From Pseudomonadota bacterium (GTDB lineage Bacteria > Pseudomonadota > Gammaproteobacteria > Burkholderiales > Burkholderiaceae_C), in the NCBI GenBank assembly GCA_021848345.1, contig JAJZUV010000015.1, positions 20,926-84,925 on the forward strand: a stretch of 64,000 nt of DNA. The letters run 5' to 3'. The position numbers and the translations under genes were made by a program. Position 1 is the first letter of the stretch. Every line of letters starts with the position of its first letter. The notes below the pieces were generated by a model, which was not told the origin of the DNA, did no database searches, and saw nothing but the letters and a program-made list of their open reading frames with translations. Below, piece by piece: positions 43,450 to 51,656 of this stretch.

Positions 43450-44991
43450 GTGACCCGCAAGCCCACCGACTACCTCCAGCGCATCCTGACCGCGAACGTG
43501 TACGACGTCGCGCACGAGACCCCGCTGGACCTGGCGCACAACCTCAGCCGTCGCCTGCACAACAACGTGCTGCTCAAGCGGGAGGATCAGCAGCCCGTGT
43601 TCAGCTTCAAGCTGCGCGGCGCCTACAACAAGATGTCGCGCCTGAGCGAAGAGGAGCGCAAGCGCGGCGTGATCTGCGCCTCCGCCGGCAACCATGCCCA
43701 GGGCGTCGCGCTGTCGGCGCGCAAGCTGGGCTGCCGGGCCGTGATCGTGATGCCCTCGACCACGCCGAAGGTCAAGATCGACGCGGTGCGCTCCTTCGGC
43801 GCCGGCTCGGTCGAGATCGTGCTGGAGGGCGAAAGCTACAGCGACGCCGCCGCCCACGCCGCCCGGCTGCAGGCCGAGCGAGGCCTGAGCTTCGTGCACC
43901 CCTTCGACGACCCGGACGTGATCGCCGGCCAGGGCACCATCGGCATGGAAGTGCTGCGCCAGCATCCGGGCCCCATCCACGCCGTGTTCTGTGCCATCGG
44001 CGGAGGCGGTCTCATTTCGGGGGTCGCCTCGTACGTGAAGGCGGTTCGCCCCGAGGTGCGGGTGATCGGGGTGCAGACCACCGACTCGGACGCCATGCTG
44101 CGCAGCGTGCGCGCCGGGCGTCGCGTCGAGCTGGCCGAGGTGGGACTGTTCGCCGACGGCACCGCGGTCAAGCGCGTGGGCGAGGAGACCTTCCGCATCG
44201 CCCGCGAGCTGGTGGACGATTACGTCGTGGTGGATACCGACGCGGTGTGCGCGGCCATCAAGGACGTGTTCGAGGACACGCGCAGCGTGCTCGAGCCCTC
44301 GGGCGCGATGTCGGTCGCGGCGCTCAAGCAGTACGCGGCGCAGCACAAGCTGAAATCGCAGACCCTGGTGGCCATCACCTGCGGCGCCAACATGAACTTC
44401 GATCGGCTGCGCTTCGTCGCCGACCGGGCCGAGGTGGGCGAAGCCCGCGAAGCCCTGTTCGCGGTGAGCATCCCCGAGCAGCCGGGCAGTTTCCGCAAGC
44501 TGTGCGCGCTCATCGGGCAGCGCGCGGTGACCGAATTCAACTACCGCCTCGGCGACACCGAGCGGGCGCAGGTGTTCGTGGGCATCGGCATCAGCAGCCG
44601 CGACGACGCGCGGCGCATCGCCGCGCACCTGGAGCGCGCGGGCTTCTCCACGCTGGACCTCAGCGACGACGAGCTGGCCAAGCAGCACGTGCGCCATCTG
44701 GCGGGCGGGCGCGCGCCGCGCGCGGACGAATCCGTGCCCTTGCACGAGCGCATCCTGCGCTTCGAGTTTCCCGAGCGCCCCGGTGCCCTGATGCGCTTTC
44801 TCGACCGCCTCAAGCCCGACTGGAACATCAGCCTGTTCCACTATCGCAACCAGGGCGGCGACAGCGGCCGCGTGCTGGTGGGCATCCAGGTCCCGCCTGC
44901 CGACCGCAAGCGCTTCTCCGAGTTCCTCGACTCGCTGGGCTATGCGCACGTCGAGGAAACCGGCAACCCCGCGGTGCGGCTGTTTCTCTGA
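43450..44991 (+). CDS. ilvA: Threonine dehydratase, biosynthetic
   Basis: A 513-residue pyridoxal-phosphate enzyme converting threonine to 2-oxobutyrate, the first step of isoleucine synthesis. LKREDQQPVFSFKLRGAYNKM carries the PLP lysine, ASAGNHAQGVALSA and IGGGGLISG bind the cofactor, and two C-terminal ACT-like regulatory domains follow (SIPEQPGSFRKLCALIG; EFPERPGALMRFLDRL), the feedback-inhibited form. There is no suitable ATG; GTG 43450 gives the standard start (TRKPTDYLQRILTANVYDVA) and a length equal to E. coli IlvA. The open frame upstream overlaps the small-RNA unit. Confidence 0.94.
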   Translation: MTRKPTDYLQRILTANVYDVAHETPLDLAHNLSRRLHNNVLLKREDQQPVFSFKLRGAYNKMSRLSEEERKRGVICASAGNHAQGVALSARKLGCRAVIVMPSTTPKVKIDAVRSFGAGSVEIVLEGESYSDAAAHAARLQAERGLSFVHPFDDPDVIAGQGTIGMEVLRQHPGPIHAVFCAIGGGGLISGVASYVKAVRPEVRVIGVQTTDSDAMLRSVRAGRRVELAEVGLFADGTAVKRVGEETFRIARELVDDYVVVDTDAVCAAIKDVFEDTRSVLEPSGAMSVAALKQYAAQHKLKSQTLVAITCGANMNFDRLRFVADRAEVGEAREALFAVSIPEQPGSFRKLCALIGQRAVTEFNYRLGDTERAQVFVGIGISSRDDARRIAAHLERAGFSTLDLSDDELAKQHVRHLAGGRAPRADESVPLHERILRFEFPERPGALMRFLDRLKPDWNISLFHYRNQGGDSGRVLVGIQVPPADRKRFSEFLDSLGYAHVEETGNPAVRLFL

Positions 44992-45042
44992 CGGCATCGC
45001 GCGGGGTGCGCGGTCCCGCGCTCCCGCTCGGCGTGACGTCCC

Positions 45043-45648
45043 TCAAGGCCGGGGCTGCGCGCCCCCAGGCTCGAGCCCCGGCAGCGTGGGCAACGGGTGC
45101 GCGGGCATGCCCGGTGCCATGACCACGCCGGGGCTGCCCGGCAAGGCAGGTTCCGCCGCGGCGGGGCCCGCCGCCACCGCGCGCGCCGGCTCGGTCTCGA
45201 GCAGGCTGCGCCGTCCCTGGCGTTCGATCTGCACCCGCCCGAAATCCGTCGACACCAGGAACACTCCCGGCGCGAGTTCGGAGCCGACCGGGAAGACCGC
45301 GGCGGGCCCGCCGTCCACGCCGATCAGCGCCGCGCCGGCTTGTTCTCCCCCGCCGATCACGCCGAACAGGCGAAAGCGCCGCGGAGCGGGCGCGCGCTCG
45401 GGCGCCGTGCCGTACAAGCGCGACGCCTGCTCGGCCAGCGCATCCACACCGCCCGCGACCTGCGTCAGCGCATGCACGGGTACGCCCAGGGGCCGCGCCG
45501 ACAGGCGCAGCACGGTCCGCGTTCCCACGTCGGCACAGGCGAACGCCAACAGCAGGGACAGCAGCCGCGCGAGTCGGGCGGAGTGCGGCGTCAAGCCCGC
45601 GACCGCGGGATCGAGCGCCTGCCGACGGTGATGGGAAAAGGGTCGCAT
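45043..45648 (-). CDS. Type II secretion GspC-like inner-membrane protein, copy 1
   Basis: A 201-residue protein with one N-terminal membrane helix ([25 protein letters not shown]), a periplasmic linker and a GspC-type HR domain ([27 protein letters not shown] ... [22 protein letters not shown]), then a Pro/Gly-rich tail. No PDZ domain, as in the short GspC of many betaproteobacteria. It is divergent from gspG (83 bp gap). A second, related gene sits at the other end of the gsp operon. Confidence 0.82.
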   Translation of the reverse strand: MRPFSHHRRQALDPAVAGLTPHSARLARLLSLLLAFACADVGTRTVLRLSARPLGVPVHALTQVAGGVDALAEQASRLYGTAPERAPAPRRFRLFGVIGGGEQAGAALIGVDGGPAAVFPVGSELAPGVFLVSTDFGRVQIERQGRRSLLETEPARAVAAGPAAAEPALPGSPGVVMAPGMPAHPLPTLPGLEPGGAQPRP

Positions 45649-45731
45649 GGGCCTCGTATTATGGGCTCGGCCATGCGACGCTCCCGAATCGGCACGCCTG
45701 GCGCGACGCCCCCTTCCCCTTGAGCCCGAGC

Positions 45732-46175
45732 ATGCCAGTCCAGCCTCTCCCCTCGAACAAACCCCGCCGTCCACGCGGTTTCACGCTCATCGAACTGATG
45801 GTCGTGCTGGTCATCATGGGCGTGCTGGCGGCCTTGATCGTGCCCAACATCATCGGTCGCACCGACGAAGCCCGGGTCACCGCGGCAAGAACCGATATCG
45901 GCACCATCATGCAGGCGTTAAAGCTCTATAAGCTGGACAACGGCATCTATCCCTCGCAGGAACAGGGTCTGCAGGCGCTGGTCGCCAAGCCGTCGACTCC
46001 GCCCATCCCGGGAAACTGGAAGCCCTATCTGGAAAAGCTGCCCACCGATCCCTGGGGCCGCCCCTACCAGTATCTCAACCCGGGCGTGAAAGGCCCGGTC
46101 GACGTGTTCAGCTATGGGGCCGACGGCAAACCGGGCGGGGACGGCTCGAATGCCGACATCGGCAGCTGGCAGTAG
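45732..46175 (+). CDS. gspG: Type II secretion major pseudopilin
   Basis: A 147-residue major pseudopilin. The prepilin cleavage/methylation site is [22 protein letters not shown], with Glu5 of the mature protein. The globular part has [40 protein letters not shown] and the Ca-binding-type loop [21 protein letters not shown], all typical of GspG. First of the gspG-to-F operon; ATG 45732 preferred over a TTG at 45720. Confidence 0.96.
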   Translation: MPVQPLPSNKPRRPRGFTLIELMVVLVIMGVLAALIVPNIIGRTDEARVTAARTDIGTIMQALKLYKLDNGIYPSQEQGLQALVAKPSTPPIPGNWKPYLEKLPTDPWGRPYQYLNPGVKGPVDVFSYGADGKPGGDGSNADIGSWQ

Positions 46176-46719
46176 CGCCCGTCGCCGGCGCGCCAGGGCC
46201 TGCGGTGGCTTCACGCTGCTGGAGATCCTGGCGGCGGTGTTCATCATGGCGTTGCTGACCTCGCTGGCCGCGCTGGCGCTGCCCGGCGGCAACGACGAGC
46301 TCGCGCGCACCGAGGCCCAGCGCCTGGCGGCCTTGTTCGACACGGCCCGCGAACAGGCCGCGGCGCTGTCCATGCCCGTGGCCTGGGCGGCCGGTCCCGA
46401 CGGCTATGAATTCCTGCGCCCGTCGCCCCGCGGCTGGGTGCCGCTGGTCCAGGCCCCGCTGTCGCCTCGCAGCTGGGGCTGGCTGGATGGCCCGCCGCCG
46501 GCGCGCCCGCCCGCGGCCTCCCCGTCCATCTGGTACGCGGGCAACGTGCGCATCCGCGTGGTCGGCGGCGGCGGCGCGCTGGGCGCGCCACCGGGCTGGC
46601 TGGTGTTCGGTGCCGAGCCGGTGTCCCAGCCCATGCTCGTGGAACTGCAGACCGGAGACCTCCGGCTGAGCGTGGCCAGCAACGGCGCGCAACCCTTCGA
46701 GGTCCGGGAACGGCGCTGA
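46150..46719 (+). CDS. gspH: Type II secretion minor pseudopilin GspH
   Basis: A 189-residue minor pseudopilin with the processing site [25 protein letters not shown] and a globular domain ([15 protein letters not shown]). The ATG at 46150 overlaps the end of gspG by 26 bp, indicating coupling; an earlier in-frame ATG at 46114 is possible. It would form the tip of the secretion pseudopilus with GspI, J and K. Confidence 0.88.
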   Translation: MPTSAAGSSARRRRARACGGFTLLEILAAVFIMALLTSLAALALPGGNDELARTEAQRLAALFDTAREQAAALSMPVAWAAGPDGYEFLRPSPRGWVPLVQAPLSPRSWGWLDGPPPARPPAASPSIWYAGNVRIRVVGGGGALGAPPGWLVFGAEPVSQPMLVELQTGDLRLSVASNGAQPFEVRERR

Positions 46720-46782
46720 GCGCCACGCCGGCCCCTCGATCGCCCGCCGCCGCGCCGCCCCTCCTTGCTGCCCACCGCCGAC

Positions 46783-47214
46783 ATGCCGCCGCCTCCGCAA
46801 CCCGACGCTCCCGCCCGCCCGGCGCCGCCGTGCGCCGCGAGCCGCGGTGCGCGACGCTCCCGGCGAGCGGGCTTCACCTTGCTGGAAGTGCTGGTCGCGC
46901 TGGTGGTGGTGTCGCTGGCGCTGCTGGCCGCGCTGCGTGCCGGCGGCGGCCTGCAGGACGACGCCGAGCGCTACCGCGAATCGGTGCTGGCCCAGCAATG
47001 CGCGCAGAACTACCTGGTGGAGCAGCGCCTGCGCCAGAATTTCGCCGGCACGGGCGTGCATGCGCAGAACTGCACGCAGGCCGACCGATCCTTCACCGTG
47101 CGCGCAGACGTGCAGCCCACGCCCAACCCGAATTTCCGGCGCGTCGACCTGCGCGTGCTCGACGCCTCGGGCTGGGCCGCGTGGCATCTGGTGGCCATCA
47201 TCTGGAATCGATGA
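46783..47214 (+). CDS. gspI: Type II secretion minor pseudopilin GspI
   Basis: A 143-residue minor pseudopilin: RRAGFTLLEVLVALVVVSLALLAAL is the processing site and helix, with QQCAQNYLVEQRL after it as in GspI. The N-terminal extension before the site is Pro/Ala-rich; ATG 46783 is chosen, a TTG at 46765 is also in frame. Its TGA overlaps the gspJ ATG. Confidence 0.9.
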   Translation: MPPPPQPDAPARPAPPCAASRGARRSRRAGFTLLEVLVALVVVSLALLAALRAGGGLQDDAERYRESVLAQQCAQNYLVEQRLRQNFAGTGVHAQNCTQADRSFTVRADVQPTPNPNFRRVDLRVLDASGWAAWHLVAIIWNR

Positions 47215-47945
47215 GGCGCCCCGCCATGCCCGCTTCGTTCAGGTCCCCCGATCGCCAGCGCGGCTTCACGCTGCTGGAGATGCTGGTGGCCGCGTTCATC
47301 ATGGCCATCGTCGCCGGCCTGGGCTGGCGCGGCCTCGACAGCGTGGCCCGCTCGCGCGACGACGCCGCCCAACGCATGCAGGCGGGCACCCAACTGCAAC
47401 TGGCGATGCAGCAGATGCGCGACGATCTGGCCCAGGCCAGCGACGGCGGCCGCCTGCTGCCCGCCGTCAGCCTGGCCGGCAACGGGGACCTGCTGATCGT
47501 TCGCCGCGTCGGCGTGGCGCTGGGCTCGGACCTGCGCGCATCCGCGCATGCCCCCTCGCCGCTGGCGGGCGCGCTGCTGGTGGTGCGCTGGGGCGTGCGC
47601 GACGGACGCCTCGTGCGCTGGGCCAGCGCCCCGCAGCTGACCTCGACTGGCCTGGTGCAAGCCATGCAGGCGCCCTCGGGCAGCCCGATCGCGATGCTCG
47701 ACGGGGTCGCCTCCATGCACGTGCTGGTGTACCGCTTTGCCGGCAACGGCCTGCAAACCCAGTCGGGGGCATGGGTCAATCCCTACACCTCGGCGGACGC
47801 AGGAGCCGGCGCGGGCGCCAACCCGGGCAACCCGGTGCTGGCGCAATGGCGCACCCCTGGCGGGCTGCGCCTGAACCTGGTCATGACGGCGCCGCAGTTG
47901 CACGGATCGATCGAGCGCGAATTCCTGCTGGAGAACCGGGCATGA
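47211..47945 (+). CDS. gspJ: Type II secretion minor pseudopilin GspJ
   Basis: A 244-residue minor pseudopilin with processing site RQRGFTLLEMLVAAFIMAIVAGLGWRGL and a long globular domain (MQQMRDDLAQASDGGRLLP; SIEREFLLENRA). Overlaps gspI (ATGA) and gspK (ATGA), so it is translated with them. Confidence 0.92.
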   Translation: MRRPAMPASFRSPDRQRGFTLLEMLVAAFIMAIVAGLGWRGLDSVARSRDDAAQRMQAGTQLQLAMQQMRDDLAQASDGGRLLPAVSLAGNGDLLIVRRVGVALGSDLRASAHAPSPLAGALLVVRWGVRDGRLVRWASAPQLTSTGLVQAMQAPSGSPIAMLDGVASMHVLVYRFAGNGLQTQSGAWVNPYTSADAGAGAGANPGNPVLAQWRTPGGLRLNLVMTAPQLHGSIEREFLLENRA

Positions 47946-48892
47946 GGCGCCTCCCGCGTGCACGCCGCGGCGCGCAGCGCGGCGCCGCGTTGATCACCGC
48001 ACTGCTGCTGGCGGCGCTGAGCGCCGTGATGGTGTCGGGCATGCTGTGGCGCGAATGGGGCGCGATCCAGCGCGAGCAGGCGGCGCGTGAAAGCGAACAG
48101 GCGCGCTGGCTGCTGCGCGGGGCGGTGGACTGGGCACGGCTGATCCTCAACGAGGCCGCGCGCAACTCCTCCGTGGTCGCGCTGGACCAGCCCTGGGCGG
48201 TGCCGCTGGCGGAGGCCGACCTGGGACAGTTCCTGGCCGCCGGCCAGGCGAGCTCGCTGGGCCAGGTCTGGCTGGAAGGGCGCATCGAGGATGCGCAGAG
48301 TCGATTCAATCTCACCGACCTGGTGCAGTACGGCAAGCCCTGGCCCAGCGCGGTCGAGGCCCTGCAGCGCCTGTGCTCCGAACTCGGCCTGAACCCGGCG
48401 CTGGCCACCCGCATCGCGCAGGCGATGGCGCAGGCGCAAACGGGCAGCGGGGACGCGCTGCCGATCCGCGAATTGCCCGATCTCGCGCGGCTGTCGCCGG
48501 ACATCGCCGCCGCGCTGCCGCGCCTGGCCCCCTACGTGACGGTACTGCCCACGAACACGCCGCTCAATGCCAACACCGCCAGCGCGCCGCTGCTCGCCGC
48601 CATGCTCGACATCAGTCAGGAACAGGCGGCGCGCCTGGTCGCCACGCGCGCGCGCGGCCACTTCGCCGACTACAACGCCATCCGGGCCGCGCTGGGAAGC
48701 GACGCCGCGCCGGGCATCAATTACGCGCTGGTCGGGGTGAGCAGCAGCTATTTCGACGCCATCGCCCGGGTTCGCATCGGGGATTTCGAATATGCCGAAC
48801 GCGCGTTGATCCAGCGCGTGGGCACGCTGAGCATGGTGCTGCGCATGCAGCGCGTCGCTCCCTGGCTGGCCGATCCGCAGTCCCGGCAGTAA
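47942..48892 (+). CDS. gspK: Type II secretion minor pseudopilin GspK
   Basis: A 316-residue GspK, the largest minor pseudopilin. The processing site is AQRGAALITALLLAALSAVMVSGM, with Ala instead of the usual Phe1 and no Glu5, as is normal for GspK. The domain has RIEDAQSRFNLTDLVQYG, NTPLNANTASAPLLAAMLD and the helix-hairpin-helix-like ARGHFADYNAIRAALG. It caps the pseudopilus. After its stop, 162 bp separate it from gspL. Confidence 0.92.
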   Translation: MRRLPRARRGAQRGAALITALLLAALSAVMVSGMLWREWGAIQREQAARESEQARWLLRGAVDWARLILNEAARNSSVVALDQPWAVPLAEADLGQFLAAGQASSLGQVWLEGRIEDAQSRFNLTDLVQYGKPWPSAVEALQRLCSELGLNPALATRIAQAMAQAQTGSGDALPIRELPDLARLSPDIAAALPRLAPYVTVLPTNTPLNANTASAPLLAAMLDISQEQAARLVATRARGHFADYNAIRAALGSDAAPGINYALVGVSSSYFDAIARVRIGDFEYAERALIQRVGTLSMVLRMQRVAPWLADPQSRQ

Positions 48893-49054
48893 CCGGCCCC
48901 ATCCGCCTATCCGCACGATCATGCTCCAGCGCCACCCGCCGCGGGACCGAGTTCATGAACATTTCGTGAACGTGCGGGCTTTGTTGCATCAATTCCCTAT
49001 CCCTGCTCGGAAAAGCTGCGGATACCCCTGGAGCCCTCCTTACAATCCCCGCGC

Positions 49055-50218
49055 ATGACCCGCCTCGTGCTTCGCCTTCCCGTCGGCAACCGGACCGGCG
49101 CCGTACCCTACGTGCGTCTGGCCGCCGGCTCCTCGGCGGGCGAGCACGGCGAGGTCCAGGCCGCACTGCTGCCCAAGGCCAGCGCCGTGCTCGGCGTGTG
49201 GCCCGCCGAGGAACTCACGCTGCTGGGCCTGCAACTTCCGGCGATGCCGTCCGCGCGCGTGCAGGCCGCCCTGGCCGGCGCGCTCGAGGATCGCCTGCTC
49301 GGCGACTTGAGCCAGCAACACCTGGCGGCCGCGCCACGCGAAGCGGACGGCAGCCTGCGCTGGGCCGCCTGCTGCGAGCGCGCGGCCCTGCGCCAATCCC
49401 TGGACCAGTTGGAGCAGGCCGGCTGCGAGGTCGGCCAGGTCGTGCCCGAGCCCGCGTTGCTGGAGCCCGGCTGGGCCTGCCTGCAGCGCCTGGACGACAC
49501 GCGTGTGCGCCTGTTGTGGCGCGACGCCGCCGGGGAGGCGGGGTGGCTGCACCTGCAGCAAGATCAGGCCGACGCGGCCTGTCCGCAAGTGCCCTTGGGC
49601 ATCCTGGTCGAACCGGGCCTGGACCCGCTGGCCGTGCGCTGGTTCGGCGAGGGTGCCGCGCTGCAGACCTGCGACCGCGCCCAGTGGCTGGCGCGCGCCG
49701 CCGATTCCGCCTGGGACCTGCGCCAGTTCGACCTCCTGCCGCGCGCCGCCGCCCAGCGCCTGTGGAACATGCTGCGCGAGCAGGCGGCGATGCCGGCGTG
49801 GCGCCGCGTGGCCTGGCTCGCCGGCACACTCGCGGCCCTGGAGTTGCTCGGCCTGAACCTGCATGCGGCGCAACTGCGCGGACAGCAGGCCGCGCTGGAA
49901 CAACGCCTGCAGACCACCGTGGCCCAGGCCCTTCCGGGAGCGCCCGCGGTGCTCGACCCGGGGCTGCAGATGCGGCGCGCCCTCGACCAGGCCCGTGCGC
50001 GCGCCGGCGCGCCGACCGGCGACGGCCTGGAGGTGCTGATGGGTCGGGCCGCCCAGTTGCTCGCCGGCGCGCGTCCGCTGGCACTGGACTTCCGCCCCGG
50101 CCGCCTGAGCCTGCGCCTGGCTTCGGGACAGGCGGCCCCAGCCTCCAGGCGCTGCCAGGAGCAGGGCCTGGATTGCCGCGTGGATGGCAGTTCGCTGGTC
50201 GTCGCCACGTCGGACTGA
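49055..50218 (+). CDS. gspL: Type II secretion assembly platform protein GspL
   Basis: A 387-residue bitopic inner-membrane protein. The cytoplasmic actin-like domain (residues 1-245: VLGVWPAEELTLLGLQLP, ALAGALEDRLLGD, QFDLLPRAAAQRLW) contacts the GspE ATPase. A membrane helix near 250-270 (WRRVAWLAGTLAALELLGLNL) and a periplasmic ferredoxin-like domain follow. The gap before it (48893-49054) holds a TACAAT -10-like hexamer at 49041 and a GTTCATGAAC palindrome, so a separate promoter is possible. Confidence 0.9.
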   Translation: MTRLVLRLPVGNRTGAVPYVRLAAGSSAGEHGEVQAALLPKASAVLGVWPAEELTLLGLQLPAMPSARVQAALAGALEDRLLGDLSQQHLAAAPREADGSLRWAACCERAALRQSLDQLEQAGCEVGQVVPEPALLEPGWACLQRLDDTRVRLLWRDAAGEAGWLHLQQDQADAACPQVPLGILVEPGLDPLAVRWFGEGAALQTCDRAQWLARAADSAWDLRQFDLLPRAAAQRLWNMLREQAAMPAWRRVAWLAGTLAALELLGLNLHAAQLRGQQAALEQRLQTTVAQALPGAPAVLDPGLQMRRALDQARARAGAPTGDGLEVLMGRAAQLLAGARPLALDFRPGRLSLRLASGQAAPASRRCQEQGLDCRVDGSSLVVATSD

Positions 50219-50240
50219 ACATCGCGAGGCAAGCCCGGTC

Positions 50241-50810
50241 ATGGCCCTTTCCCCCCGTCGCGGCGCGCCCGCACCGCTCGCCTCGTTGAAGTCCGGCCTG
50301 GCGCTGCGCTGGCGCGAGGCCTCCGCCCGCGAACGCCGGCTCATGCTCGGCGCGTTCGTGGTGGTCGCCGGCGCACTGGTCTGGATGGTGCTGCTGCGTC
50401 CGGCGCTACGCACCGAGTCGCTGGCGCCGCAGCGCATCGCGCAGTTGCAGGAGCAGCTGGCCCAGGCACGCGGCCAGGCCGAGGAATTGGCGCGGCTGGC
50501 TGCGCGACCTCCGGTGAAGGCGCAGGACGCCGATCTGGGCGGCGCCGCCGCGCGCTGGCTGCGCGCGCACGGCGCGCAGGTGCAGGCCGCGCCGCTGCCG
50601 GGCAGCGTGACCCTGCAGGTACAGCACCTGCCGGCCAGCGACCTGGCGCCCTTCGCGCGCGCCGCCCGCCAGGAATGGGCGGCCAGCGTCGTGTCGGCCA
50701 GGCTCAAGCTCGACGCCGATGGCTCGACGCTGTCGGGCAGCATCGATCTGCGGGCCCAGCAAGCCGCATCCGGGGCGTCCGCCCAAGGCTCGCCGGAGCA
50801 GGAACCGTGA
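50241..50810 (+). CDS. gspM: Type II secretion protein GspM
   Basis: A 189-residue inner-membrane protein: a basic N-terminal stretch, one helix (LMLGAFVVVAGALVWMVLLRPAL, residues about 34-56), a coiled segment (RIAQLQEQLAQARGQAEELARL) and a small periplasmic domain. It pairs with GspL in the assembly platform. The ATG at 50241 follows the gspL stop by 22 bp; its TGA overlaps the GTG of gspN. Confidence 0.88.
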   Translation: MALSPRRGAPAPLASLKSGLALRWREASARERRLMLGAFVVVAGALVWMVLLRPALRTESLAPQRIAQLQEQLAQARGQAEELARLAARPPVKAQDADLGGAAARWLRAHGAQVQAAPLPGSVTLQVQHLPASDLAPFARAARQEWAASVVSARLKLDADGSTLSGSIDLRAQQAASGASAQGSPEQEP

Positions 50811-51589
50811 CCTCGCGCCGCTGGCCCTATGCGGTGGCGGTGCTGCTGGGCTGCGCCTGGGCGCTGCTCGCCCACGCGCCGGCCGCGTGGGTGGCGACCG
50901 CCGTGGCGGGTGCCTCGGGCGGTCATGTGCTGCTCAGCAATGCCCAGGGCTCCTGGCGCGACGGACGCGCCCTGGTGGTACTGAGCGCCGGCCCGCAGGG
51001 TCGCGACGCCAGCGCCCTGCCCGGGCAGCTGTCCTGGAACATCGGCCTGCGCCGCCTGTGGGCGGGCACGATCGAGCTTCGGCTGAACTGGCCGCCGCTG
51101 GCCGCCGACCCGCTGCGCGCCCGCCTGGAGCCACGCTTCGGCGGCTGGGACCTGGTGCAACAGGGCGGTCCGTGGATGGCCGCGTTCCCCGCGGTACTGC
51201 TGGAAGGCCTCGGAACGCCGTGGAATACGCTGGCCCCGCGGGGGATGGTGCATGTTCGACTGCAGGACCTGAGCCTGCGCATGGCGGCCGGGCGCCTGGA
51301 TCTGGGCGGCAGCCTGCGCGCGGAGGCGATGGACATGAGCTCGCGCCTGAGCACGCTGGCGCCGCTGGGGAGTTATCGCGTGGACGTCGAGGGTCGTGGT
51401 GCCAGCGCGAACGTACGCCTGAGCACGCTGTCGGGTGCGCTGATCCTCGCCGGCGACGGCGTGTGGAACGGACAGCGCATGCAATTCTCGGGAACCGCGC
51501 GCGCGGCGCCGGGGCGCGAGCAGTCCCTGGCCACGCTGCTGGGCCTGCTGGGGCCTCGCCAGGGCGACCATGTACGCATCGGATTGTGA
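50807..51589 (+). CDS. gspN: Type II secretion protein GspN
   Basis: A 260-residue protein with one N-terminal membrane anchor (WPYAVAVLLGCAWALLAHAP) and a periplasmic part (VLLSNAQGSWRDGRALVVL; QLSWNIGLRRLWAGTIELRLNW) like GspN. The GTG at 50807 overlaps the gspM stop. GspN is present only in some type II systems and its exact role is unclear. Confidence 0.87.
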   Translation: MTSRRWPYAVAVLLGCAWALLAHAPAAWVATAVAGASGGHVLLSNAQGSWRDGRALVVLSAGPQGRDASALPGQLSWNIGLRRLWAGTIELRLNWPPLAADPLRARLEPRFGGWDLVQQGGPWMAAFPAVLLEGLGTPWNTLAPRGMVHVRLQDLSLRMAAGRLDLGGSLRAEAMDMSSRLSTLAPLGSYRVDVEGRGASANVRLSTLSGALILAGDGVWNGQRMQFSGTARAAPGREQSLATLLGLLGPRQGDHVRIGL

Positions 51590-51656
51590 ACGCATCGCGC
51601 CATGAACCCGGCGAGGGGCAAGGGCATCGAGCGGTGAACCAAGGGGATCGAGTTTC

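Noticed and set aside
48947..48970. GTTCATGAAC palindrome upstream of gspL as a quorum-sensing or SOS box
   Set aside because: It does not match the lux-box or LexA consensus, and no regulator gene is near.
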